A stretch of 42,687 bases of DNA from Eubacteriales bacterium (GTDB lineage Bacteria > Bacillota > Clostridia > Lachnospirales > Lachnospiraceae): contig JAUNCI010000011.1 of NCBI GenBank assembly GCA_030526665.1, forward strand, positions 1 through 42,687, in the 5' to 3' direction. Numbering within the stretch: the first letter of the stretch is position 1; each line of letters opens with the position of its first letter. A program made the translations under genes and the position numbers. The notes beneath the pieces were generated by a model. It made no database searches. It saw only the letters and a program-made list of their open reading frames with translations, and was not told the origin of the DNA. This document shows positions 35,518 to 42,632 of the stretch, one piece after another.

Positions 35518-36303
35518 TTAGCCTTGTGCGTAACGTGACAGGAATTGTCTGGTACGTTCTTCTTTTGGATTATCGATAACCTCTTTTGGATCTCCCTGTT
35601 CGATAATGTATCCATCGTCCATAAAGATTACCTGGTCTGCCACATCTCTGGCGAATGCCATCTCATGTGTTACGATTATCATCGTTGTTCTCTGCTCGGC
35701 AAGGCCGCGAATAACCTTCAAAACCTCTCCGGTCAATTCCGGGTCAAGTGCTGATGTAGGCTCGTCAAAACAAAGAATATCCGGTTTTAATGCCAATGCA
35801 CGCGCGATGGCAACTCGTTGCTGCTGACCTCCGGAAAGCTGATGCGGATAATGACTCGCACGCTCTTCCAGACCCATTTTTTTCAGCAGAGACATACCAT
35901 GTGCATCAATTTCCTCAAGAATCGCTTTTTTGTTTGCTTTGAAATCCGGCGATTCTTTTGCTAAAAGTTTCTCTGCAAGAGTTACATTCTCAAGTGCCGT
36001 ATATTGTGGAAATAAATTAAACGACTGAAATACCATTCCGAAATGCAGTCTGTTTTTTCGTAATACCGCATCACTCATAGTACTATTCTGACTTCCATCC
36101 AGCAAAAGTTTATCTTTTACCGTGATTGTTCCGGAATCCGGTGTTTCCAGAAAGTTTAGGCAGCGCAGAAGCGTTGTTTTTCCGGAACCTGAGGATCCAA
36201 TGATTGCAAGTGCGGTTCCCTCTTCCAGCGAAAAACTGATATCTTTCAGAACCTGAGTGTTTTCAAATTGCTTTTTAATATTTTTCACTTCCAAAAATGC
36301 CAT
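35518..36303 (-). CDS. Polar amino-acid ABC transporter ATPase
   Basis: 261 aa, GlnQ/HisP class. Walker A GSSGSGKT (36-43), signature LSGGQQQRVAIARAL, Walker B DILCFDEPTSALDPE and switch IVTHEMAFARDVAD. It starts 11 bases after the permease stop. It carries a 7-residue DGSQNST insert region near 70 that I do not associate with a known specificity. The substrate cannot be fixed from sequence; the arginine genes next door face the other way. Confidence 0.95.
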   Translation of the reverse strand: MAFLEVKNIKKQFENTQVLKDISFSLEEGTALAIIGSSGSGKTTLLRCLNFLETPDSGTITVKDKLLLDGSQNSTMSDAVLRKNRLHFGMVFQSFNLFPQYTALENVTLAEKLLAKESPDFKANKKAILEEIDAHGMSLLKKMGLEERASHYPHQLSGGQQQRVAIARALALKPDILCFDEPTSALDPELTGEVLKVIRGLAEQRTTMIIVTHEMAFARDVADQVIFMDDGYIIEQGDPKEVIDNPKEERTRQFLSRYAQG

Positions 36304-36314
36304 TTTTCACCCTC

Positions 36315-37001
36315 CTATCTGAAATATTCCAATTTCTTTTCTACTTTTCCAAGTATTACTGTCAACGCACCATTCCAGATCAGATAATAAACCGCAGTAA
36401 AGAACAGCGGCCAGATTGCGCCTGAAATTCCGTTTGATCCCTTCATAAATGCCTGTCCTGCCCAGATAATTTCCTGCAACGCGATGATACGTGACAGAGA
36501 GGTATCTTTTACCAGCGTAATGATTTCGTTTGAAATCGGAGGAACGATACGTTTGATCATCTGAAGCAGTTTAATGCGGAAAAAGATCTGCGTTTTTGTC
36601 ATTCCAAGTACAAGCCCTGCTTCTTCCTGACCTACCGGCACGCTCTGAATACCGCCACGGTAGATTTCTGAAAAATAGCAGGAATAATTGATAATAAATG
36701 CAACCGAAGCAGCCAGGAATCGGCCTGCTTCTCCACTTCCCCAAATAGGCTTATGCCATACCAGTCCCGGGAAGTAATAAATGATCAGCAGCTGAATCAT
36801 CAGCGGTGTTCCTCGAATGATCCAGACAAACAGTTTTGTAAAAATGCTGAGCGGTTTAAATTTTGACATTGATCCCAATGCAATCAAAAGTCCCAACGGA
36901 AATGCACCGAGCAGAGTCACAAAAAACAATTTTAATGTCTGTAGAAACCCAACATTTAATGCTTTTACAACGATGGGCATCTGTTCCATGATAAGGCTCA
37001 T
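36315..37001 (-). CDS. Polar amino-acid ABC transporter permease
   Basis: 228 aa HisM/GlnP-type permease with about five helices. The coupling-helix motif is EAGLVLGMTKTQIFFRIKLLQMIKRIVPPISNEIITLVKDTSL, shortened here to its key EAG...G pattern. GGAGAAAAT precedes the ATG. It lies 98 bases after the binding-protein gene, with a leaky hairpin between them. Confidence 0.94.
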   Translation of the reverse strand: MSLIMEQMPIVVKALNVGFLQTLKLFFVTLLGAFPLGLLIALGSMSKFKPLSIFTKLFVWIIRGTPLMIQLLIIYYFPGLVWHKPIWGSGEAGRFLAASVAFIINYSCYFSEIYRGGIQSVPVGQEEAGLVLGMTKTQIFFRIKLLQMIKRIVPPISNEIITLVKDTSLSRIIALQEIIWAGQAFMKGSNGISGAIWPLFFTAVYYLIWNGALTVILGKVEKKLEYFR

Positions 37002-37019
37002 ATTTTCTCCATTCCGAAA

Positions 37020-37050
37020 ATGAGAGAGCGAATTGCTCCGCTCTCCTCAT
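37020..37050 (-). terminator. Weak intercistronic hairpin between binding protein and permease genes
   Basis: Minus-strand ATGAG-G-AGAGCG pairs with CGCTCT-CTCAT (11 bp with a one-base bulge) and is followed by only TTTTC. It probably lets part of transcription through, so that the binding protein is made in excess, as is common in these operons. Confidence 0.6.
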
Positions 37051-37099
37051 TTATTATTCTTGTATAATTATTCTTGTGTAATTTTACTTTCTATGCAAA

Positions 37100-37879
37100 T
37101 TACTGTTCGATCAGTGCTGCCTGAATTCCATATGTTTCAGCGATTTTTGCGATAGAACCGTCTTCGTATCCGGCTTTCAGGAATGCATTTAATTCATCCG
37201 CCAGATCAGAATCTTTACGGAATCCAACACCGTATTCTTCGCTGTTAAGACCAACTGTATAGGTCAGATCTGCATAGCCTGTACCTTCACCAACCATAGC
37301 GGCTGCCATCAGAGAGTCGATGATTGCGGCATCAGATGTACCTGCTGCAACTTCCATAAGTGCATCAGACTGAGCTTTCACAGGTGTTGCGTTCAGTCCC
37401 AATTCAGAAGCAACAGATTCACCGGCACTTCCGGCTTCTACTGCAAAGGAAAGATCTGAAAGGCTTTCAACATCCTGATAATCTGCAGCTTTATCAGCAG
37501 GAACGATTACGATCTGTGCATTGTTGCAATATGCATCAGAACAGTTCATAGAACTTTTTACTTCATCTGTAAGAGTCATACCGTTCCATACACAGTCAAT
37601 TGTTTTTCCATCAAGCTCAAGAATTTTGTTATCCCAGTCGATTTCTACAAATTCAACTTCTACGCCAAGGCTTTTTGCAAATGCTGTTGCAAGCTCTGCA
37701 TCAAATCCGATCCAGTTTCCTTCTTCATCTTTGTAATCCATTGGAGCGAAGTCTGTGATACCTACAACCAGTTTACCATTGTCTTTTACATAAGCCATAT
37801 CACTTTCTTCTGCAAGTACTGCACAAGACATAGATGCTGTCATAGCTGCAACCAATAATAATGCAAGTTTCTTTTTCAT
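37100..37879 (-). CDS. Amino-acid ABC transporter substrate-binding protein
   Basis: 259 aa. Signal peptide 1-23 (VLA/EES). The SBP_bac_3 fold is seen in GKLVVGITDFAPMDYKDEEGNW, GFDAELATAFAKSLGVEVEFVEIDW and WNGMTLTDEVKSSMNCSDAY. No classical lipobox, so release or another anchor is possible; a Cys lies at 19. It is first in the transporter operon, preceded by its promoter, a hairpin and a short coupled upstream ORF. Confidence 0.94.
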   Translation of the reverse strand: MKKKLALLLVAAMTASMSCAVLAEESDMAYVKDNGKLVVGITDFAPMDYKDEEGNWIGFDAELATAFAKSLGVEVEFVEIDWDNKILELDGKTIDCVWNGMTLTDEVKSSMNCSDAYCNNAQIVIVPADKAADYQDVESLSDLSFAVEAGSAGESVASELGLNATPVKAQSDALMEVAAGTSDAAIIDSLMAAAMVGEGTGYADLTYTVGLNSEEYGVGFRKDSDLADELNAFLKAGYEDGSIAKIAETYGIQAALIEQ

Positions 37880-37889
37880 AATATTTACC

Positions 37890-37931
37890 TCACTTTATGT
37901 TCTTATTTTTCATTATCTTTTCCGTGTTCAT
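37890..37931 (-). CDS. Candidate 13-codon leader ORF upstream of the binding protein
   Basis: Reads MNTEKIMKNKNIK. GAGGAG (37937-37942) is 5 bases upstream of its ATG. Its TGA overlaps the GAGG that serves the binding-protein start, 10 bases further on. It could be a coupling or attenuation peptide; being A-rich, its Lys/Asn content may be chance. Confidence 0.4.
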   Translation of the reverse strand: MNTEKIMKNKNIK

Positions 37932-37933
37932 CC

Positions 37934-37959
37934 ATTCTCCTCATACTCCCTTGGAGAAT
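37934..37959 (-). other. Leader hairpin masking the leader-ORF ribosome site
   Basis: ATTCTCC pairs with GGAGAAT (7 bp, 12-base loop). The GGAG arm is the ribosome site of the 13-codon ORF and lies at the predicted 5' end of the transcript. Confidence 0.45.
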
Positions 37960-37966
37960 CTTCATC

Positions 37967-37995
37967 ATGTTAACATATTAGTACGCTAAAGTAAA
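37967..37995 (-). promoter_or_regulatory. Promoter of the amino-acid ABC transporter
   Basis: Minus-strand TTTACT (37990-37995), 17-base spacer, TAACAT (37967-37972). Confidence 0.6.
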
Positions 37996-38056
37996 GCTTT
38001 TCTTGAAAAAGAATTCGCTTTTTCTCTCTTTTTTCTTTTATTTCTCAAATTATTTT

Positions 38057-39085
38057 TTATTCAAATAATTTCAACAGCTCTTCAACGTCTTCTTTCTTAG
38101 TTGCCCAGCTGGTTGCAAATCGAATCACTGTATGATCTTTGTCCGCCGGCTCCCAGAAGCTGTACATTACTTTATCCGCAATTTCACTGAGCTTTTCGTT
38201 TTCCACGACAAAAAACTGCTGATTCGTAGGGGAATCCAGATAGAGCTTACATCCTCTCTTCACCAGTTCTTTTTTCATGTAATCTGCCAGTTCAACTGCA
38301 TGAGAACTGATGCGCTCATACAAATGATCGGTAAATAATGCTTCAAACTGCGCACCCAGCAAAAATCCTTTGGCAAGCAGAGCTCCATGCTGCTTTACTC
38401 TTGTCAAAAAATGCTTCGGTACTTTTTTTCCTGTAAAAATAAGCGCTTCACCAAACAGCGCACCAACCTTTGTTCCGCCAATGTAAAATGCGTCACAATA
38501 CTTAGCCAATACCGGCAGTGTTACATCTGTTCCTTTACTCATAAGTCCATATCCAAGGCGAGCCCCATCCAGATACAGCGGCATATCATATTTATGGCAA
38601 ACTTCGGAAATCTGTTTTAATTCCTCTTTGGCATAAAGAGTACCGTATTCTGTCGGATGAGAGATATAGCACATTCCCGGAAATACCATGTGTTCATGAT
38701 TTTCGTCTGCATAATAGGTTTCCAGATATTTTGCAAGCTCTTTGGCATCAATTTTTCCATCATGTCCCGGAATATTCAGCACTTTATGGCCTGTATATTC
38801 AATCGCTCCGGCCTCATGAAGGCTGACATGTCCGGTTGCTGCAGCTACTACCCCTTCATAACTTTCCAGCATCGTATCAATTGCAACCTGATTTGTCTGG
38901 GTCCCCCCGACCAAAAAAAAGATTTCCGCTTCCGGACATTCACATGCACTTTTTATTTTTTCTTTTGCACGATCACAATATACATCCGTTCCATATCCCG
39001 GATTATGTTCCATATTTAATTTCATCAAATGCTGCAGAACTTCCTCATGTGCACCTTCCATATAATCACTTGCAAATGCCAGCAT
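38057..39085 (-). CDS. Low-specificity L-threonine aldolase
   Basis: 342 aa from the second ATG, which has GGAAGGG about 9 bases upstream; an ATG three codons earlier is too close to that site. N-terminus MLAFASDYMEGAHEEVLQHL and FLVGGTQTNQVAID are typical of this PLP family (fold type I beta-eliminating lyases). PLP Asp in LYLDGARLGYGL, PLP lysine in YIGGTKVGALFGEA (about K206). It splits L-threonine or allo-threonine to glycine and acetaldehyde. Stands alone with its own promoter. Confidence 0.92.
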   Translation of the reverse strand: MLAFASDYMEGAHEEVLQHLMKLNMEHNPGYGTDVYCDRAKEKIKSACECPEAEIFFLVGGTQTNQVAIDTMLESYEGVVAAATGHVSLHEAGAIEYTGHKVLNIPGHDGKIDAKELAKYLETYYADENHEHMVFPGMCYISHPTEYGTLYAKEELKQISEVCHKYDMPLYLDGARLGYGLMSKGTDVTLPVLAKYCDAFYIGGTKVGALFGEALIFTGKKVPKHFLTRVKQHGALLAKGFLLGAQFEALFTDHLYERISSHAVELADYMKKELVKRGCKLYLDSPTNQQFFVVENEKLSEIADKVMYSFWEPADKDHTVIRFATSWATKKEDVEELLKLFE

Positions 39086-39145
39086 ATTTTTCATTCCCTT
39101 CCATTATTATCATTTCTATTACTTTTTTCTTTTTCTGTTTTCTTT

Positions 39146-39200
39146 ACTGTTCTCACCATCCGCTATTCTAACACGTATTACTTGCGATATACAATATCAC
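39146..39200 (-). promoter_or_regulatory. Candidate threonine aldolase promoter
   Basis: Minus strand: TTGTAT, 18-base spacer, TGTTAGAAT (extended -10), within this interval. It lies inside the 220-base divergent gap with the EamA gene. Confidence 0.5.
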
Positions 39201-39256
39201 AAAATCCCGTTATACAAATATTATGAAAATCTCTTTTCTCAAAGTAACATTTCGAT

Positions 39257-39262
39257 TATAAT
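39257..39262 (+). promoter_or_regulatory. -10 of the EamA transporter gene
   Basis: Perfect TATAAT 43 bases before the start codon; the -35 position (TTTTCT) is weak. Confidence 0.45.
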
Positions 39263-39305
39263 GTAGCAGTCAAACTCTAGAAAGGATATTATAAGGATTT
39301 TATTT

Positions 39306-40202
39306 ATGAAGAAACAAACTTCCCTAAAAAACCCGCTTCTGCTGCTTTTAACCGCAACGATATGGGGTATCGCATTCATTGCGCAAAGTGTCGGCGGTGA
39401 TCAGATAGGTGATTTCACCTTTAATTTTGTGCGAAATCTCATCGGGTGCGTTGTACTTCTGCCGGTCATATATTTTTTTGATCATGGAAATACAACTCCT
39501 GCCCCAAATGAGTCTGAACGCAAAAAAGAAAACAAGACGCTTCTTCTGGGCGGTCTGGTATGTGGAACTTTCCTCTGCCTTGCAAGCAACTTCCAGCAAG
39601 TCGGAATTCGTTATACCAGTGTCGGAAAAGCGGGATTTATTACCGCCTGCTACATTGTAATCGTGCCGATTCTCGGCCTGTTTCTAAAGAAAAAATGTAC
39701 GCCTTTCATATGGGTCGCCGTTGTCATGGCCCTGATCGGCTTGTATCTGCTTTGCATAAAAGATGGTTTTTCCATCGGCAAAGGAGACATTCTTGTATTT
39801 ATCTGTGCTATTTTGTTTTCTCTGCAGATTCTTGCGGTTGATCATTTTTCGCCGAAAGTCAATGGTGTGAAATTATCCTGCTTACAGTTTCTGGTATGTG
39901 GTGTGTTCTCGGCAATCATGGCATTTATTTTTGAAACGCCAAACATCCACAATATTCTCCACGCATGGCAGCCTGTTTTGTATGCAGGTGTGATGTCCTG
40001 CGGTGTAGGTTATACATTGCAGATCATTGCCCAGAAAGGAATGAATCCAACCGTTGCATCTTTGATTATGAGTCTGGAATCCTGTATATCGGTTCTCGCA
40101 GGCTGGCTGTTGTTAAACCAGAATCTCAGCCGCCGAGAATTACTTGGATGCGTAATCATGTTTGCAGCCATCGTTCTCGCTCAGCTTCCGGAACGAAAAT
40201 AA
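39306..40202 (+). CDS. EamA-family (DMT) transporter
   Basis: 298 aa with ten predicted helices forming two EamA repeats (about 8-150 and 158-295). Starts LLLLTATIWGIAFIAQSVGG, and ends with SLIMSLESCISVLAGWLLLNQ...ELLGCVIMFAAIVLAQLP, both typical of the drug/metabolite transporter superfamily. Substrate unknown. A charged loop (NESERKKENK) separates helices 2 and 3. AAGGAT is the ribosome site. Own promoter and terminator. Confidence 0.93.
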   Translation: MKKQTSLKNPLLLLLTATIWGIAFIAQSVGGDQIGDFTFNFVRNLIGCVVLLPVIYFFDHGNTTPAPNESERKKENKTLLLGGLVCGTFLCLASNFQQVGIRYTSVGKAGFITACYIVIVPILGLFLKKKCTPFIWVAVVMALIGLYLLCIKDGFSIGKGDILVFICAILFSLQILAVDHFSPKVNGVKLSCLQFLVCGVFSAIMAFIFETPNIHNILHAWQPVLYAGVMSCGVGYTLQIIAQKGMNPTVASLIMSLESCISVLAGWLLLNQNLSRRELLGCVIMFAAIVLAQLPERK

Positions 40203-40269
40203 TACAAGATATTTAACATATTGCTTCTTATTAAATATTGTTTATAATTAAATACTATTTATAAAAATC

Positions 40270-40335
40270 AAAAGACCTGTCCGTTTACTATGACTCCGAT
40301 ATATTTCGGGGCTATAGCAAACGAACAGGTCTTTT
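40270..40335. terminator. Bidirectional terminator between EamA and the secreted lysin-like gene
   Basis: AAAAGACCTGT/ACAGGTCTTTTT plus CGTTT/AAACG (one mismatch) with a 30-base partly paired loop; A-run on the left and T-run on the right serve both converging genes. Confidence 0.85.
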
Positions 40336-40358
40336 TATTGCTATTTATTTCTTCTGTT

Positions 40359-41345
40359 TTATCTCATTCTGGCATTTGCACTAATATTATATGCAAGCCA
40401 CTTATAGCAGGCTACATGTCTGGTCTGGAAGATTTTATCTCCAATCTGATAGTTACTTGAATTATCTTTCTGATCCAGAATCAGAGAACGCCATAATTCT
40501 CTCATATCATTTTTATCTTTTGCTCTGCGAACCACACGTTCTACAGAACTTGCGCCGCCCAAATGTTCACATTCTGCCAAAAATAACGCAGCTCTTACGT
40601 TTCTTACACCAAGTCTTCTGGCATGTGCCAGATACGTATCTACCAGTTCACGACAGCGAATATCCTGAATCAATCTGGCGCCGCTTCCTGCCGAAATGAT
40701 GTTTACGATTGCCTTTGCCTTTGCAGTTCCTCTATACACGCGATACGGTCTGGAGGATGTCCATGCATATGTCAGATCTTTTGCAATACCGGCTGTATCA
40801 TACTTTTTGAAATAACGTGGATATTCTTTTCTGATTCGAAGCAAAAGCTGACGAAGGTTATCACCATATTCCTGGTATGCACCCGCTGTAGAGCTTGTTT
40901 CTCCCGGTGTATTTGTTCCCGGTCCCGCAAATGACTTATAATCACGTTTTCCGTATACCTGATTACCACTCTCAACCGCACCGATCATGTTCAATGCAAC
41001 CGCCATCTGCGCGTTTGTAATATAACGGCTGGCTGAAGTGCTTCGAACAGTTGTTACGCAGTAGAGTTTTGATCCATTTGGAAATACTCCAAAGATATAA
41101 CATGTTCCGAGACCTTTTCCGGTTACTACTCCTTTCGAGTTAACTGTAGCGATTGCAGTATTTGAACTCTTCCAATACTTAACCGGTGTAGATGATGTCA
41201 ATGTAAAGCTTCGTCCTGCATAAATACTTACTTCATATCGACTCAGTGATGCTGCCGAAGCAGTAATCGGAACCATTGTACTCAGCACACATACCATGAG
41301 CAGAAGCGAAAGCCATTTTGATAATTTTTTGTTGACTACTTTCAT
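40359..41345 (-). CDS. Secreted protein with Ig-like (Big2) domain and phage-lysin-like hydrolase domain
   Basis: 328 aa from the ATG at 41343-41345 (AGGGTG upstream; an open frame runs 15 codons further without a site). Signal peptide 1-31. Residues about 33-101 form a Big2-like domain (YEVSIYAGRSFTLT, YWKSSNTAIATVNSKGVVTGKGLGT). Residues about 108-328 look like a lysozyme-fold domain: MIGAVESGNQVYG with candidate catalytic Glu125, TAGAYQEYGDNLRQLL, ALFLAECEHLGG and DQKDNSSNYQIGDKIFQTRHV. I recall this pattern from the end of clostridial phage endolysins, but no search was possible. It has two candidate promoters and no phage neighbours. Confidence 0.75.
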   Translation of the reverse strand: MKVVNKKLSKWLSLLLMVCVLSTMVPITASAASLSRYEVSIYAGRSFTLTSSTPVKYWKSSNTAIATVNSKGVVTGKGLGTCYIFGVFPNGSKLYCVTTVRSTSASRYITNAQMAVALNMIGAVESGNQVYGKRDYKSFAGPGTNTPGETSSTAGAYQEYGDNLRQLLLRIRKEYPRYFKKYDTAGIAKDLTYAWTSSRPYRVYRGTAKAKAIVNIISAGSGARLIQDIRCRELVDTYLAHARRLGVRNVRAALFLAECEHLGGASSVERVVRRAKDKNDMRELWRSLILDQKDNSSNYQIGDKIFQTRHVACYKWLAYNISANARMR

Positions 41346-41410
41346 TTTTTTCACCCTTTCTGAACATTTTAAATCCTCTATACTCCCCAAAGAGGCATTA
41401 CTTCTTTATC

Positions 41411-41456
41411 ATCTTAACATATTTGTAATATTTATGCAACATTCTCAAGGTGTCAA
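41411..41456 (-). promoter_or_regulatory. Promoter region of the lysin-like gene
   Basis: Minus-strand TTGCAT (41434-41439), 17 bases, TAAGAT (41411-41416). A TTGACA (41451-41456) with TAAATA 16 bases on offers a second, tandem start. Confidence 0.6.
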
Positions 41457-41528
41457 TATTACACAAAATTATGTCTACCAATTCATCCAAAATAGATAAA
41501 GATTTTTATATAATAGAAAACGAAACAC

Positions 41529-41570
41529 AAAAAGCTCTCATGCATTCTATTCCCTATGCACAAGAGCTCT
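41529..41570 (-). terminator. Terminator of the sigma-like gene
   Basis: Minus-strand AGCTCT...AGAGCT with an inner TGCAT/ATGCA stem, followed by five T. Starts 16 bases after the stop codon. Confidence 0.85.
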
Positions 41571-41585
41571 TCCTATAACATTTTA

Positions 41586-42368
41586 CTATTTATCATCACC
41601 GGTCAGACGAAGTACACCGCGAATTTCATCTACATCCATATCCAAAATGATTGCCAGTTCATTCACGCTGAATTTCATTTCATCATTGTCATCCGTCAAA
41701 TCCTTTACTGCCGCTTCCAATTTTTCAACCTTTGCAATCAGACAGTCATCTGCTATTTTTTGCTGTGTCTGTTCCTTTATAACTGTTTCCAGTCCTTCAC
41801 GAATCTTTCGGCAAAGCCACGGATAATCGGCACTTTTTTCAATTCCTTCAATTGCTGTCAGCAGGCTCATATTGGCTTCCTGAATCAGGTCTTCTATAAA
41901 CATTTCCTCGCATTTCATGCGGCTCGCAATTCTTGCACTGATTGGAAGATACAATTCCATTATCCGGCCTTTTGCAAACTCATCCCCATCTAGAATCTGT
42001 TCCACCAGTTTTATTGTTTCTTCTGCAACAAAGTCTTCTGCAGCATCCGCCAGCTCACAACCATCCAGGTACATTTTTAAATAAGCTTCTTCCTCCGGTG
42101 TTAACGGAATACTGTTTGTCTGTTCTACGGCAAGGTTTTCCTCCTGATCCTGCGTTTTTTTCGCAGGCAGCTCGATCTCTATATCTTCTGCACCCTCTAT
42201 CTGAATCCCTTTGATTTTCAGGTACTGTATTACTTTCAACAGCTGATCCTGATCGATATCGGTATCTTCAAACTGCTTAAGCACAAAATCTTTTGTCATT
42301 TTGCCGTTTTCCGCAGCTGCATAACTGCAGATTTCTTCCAGACGTTTTTGAAATTCAACTACTTCCAT
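41586..42368 (-). CDS. Sigma-70-like protein lacking region 4
   Basis: 260 aa. Colinear with a primary sigma factor: residues 22-58 resemble region 1.1 (NGKMTKDFVLKQF...QLLKVIQYLKIKGIQI), 88-115 region 1.2 (PLTPEEEAYLKMYLDG), 130-178 region 2.1-2.2 (AKGRIMELYLPISARIASRM, DLIQEANMSLLTAIEGIE), 179-205 the place of 2.3-2.4 and 219-255 region 3 (FSVNELAIILDMDVDEIRGVLRL). It stops there, without region 4, and the -10-reading segment is strongly altered (SADYPWLCRKIREGLE where sigma factors have FSTYATWWIRQAI). It may bind RNA polymerase without promoter specificity, or be a decoy/regulator. GGAGTTTAGAT precedes the ATG. Confidence 0.75.
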   Translation of the reverse strand: MEVVEFQKRLEEICSYAAAENGKMTKDFVLKQFEDTDIDQDQLLKVIQYLKIKGIQIEGAEDIEIELPAKKTQDQEENLAVEQTNSIPLTPEEEAYLKMYLDGCELADAAEDFVAEETIKLVEQILDGDEFAKGRIMELYLPISARIASRMKCEEMFIEDLIQEANMSLLTAIEGIEKSADYPWLCRKIREGLETVIKEQTQQKIADDCLIAKVEKLEAAVKDLTDDNDEMKFSVNELAIILDMDVDEIRGVLRLTGDDK

Positions 42369-42442
42369 ATCTAAACTCCATATTCTTCTGCTATTTTTCT
42401 ACTATGCTTTTCCCATTCGTCATTTACAAAATAGATTTTACC

Positions 42443-42488
42443 AAAAAGGCTGTTATATCAGCAACCAGTAGTTACCAATGCAACAGCC
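42443..42488 (-). terminator. Terminator downstream of tRNA-Leu
   Basis: Minus-strand GGCTGTT/AACAGCC (7 bp, arms 42482-42488 and 42448-42454), 27-base loop, then TTTTT. It separates the tRNA transcript from the sigma-like gene. Confidence 0.7.
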
Positions 42489-42502
42489 ATTCTCATTTGC
42501 AG

Positions 42503-42583
42503 TGCGGATAACAGGAGTTGAACCTGCACGTCATGGACACTAGAACCTAAATCTAGCGCGTCTGCCAATTCCGCCATATCCGC
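42503..42583 (-). tRNA. tRNA-Leu (anticodon UAG)
   Basis: Acceptor GCGGATA/TATCCGC, D-arm with AATTGGCAGACGC, anticodon stem CTAGA/TCTAG around TTTAGGT, a long variable arm and a T-arm with GGTTCAACTCC. 81 bases with the discriminator A; CCA is not encoded. Confidence 0.93.
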
Positions 42584-42598
42584 ATATTTTATAAATTG

Positions 42599-42626
42599 TA
42601 AAAAAAAACACTTACAAAAGTAAGTG
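42599..42626 (-). terminator. Intrinsic terminator between tRNA-Lys and tRNA-Leu
   Basis: Perfect CACTTAC/GTAAGTG stem (42620-42626, 42609-42615), 4-base loop, then about ten T on the minus strand. tRNA-Leu begins only about 15 bases beyond. Confidence 0.9.
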
Positions 42627-42632
42627 ATTTAG

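Noticed and set aside
37932-37970. Longer upstream frame beginning at ATGATGAAG in the ABC-transporter leader
   Set aside because: Its first codon overlaps the -10 and there is no ribosome site, so it would not be translated as such.
41346-41410. c-di-AMP (ydaO) riboswitch ahead of the lysin-like gene
   Set aside because: Such riboswitches often control wall hydrolases and cdaA is in the window, but the leader is only about 65 bases with a single CCTCT/AGAGG hairpin, far too short for that fold.
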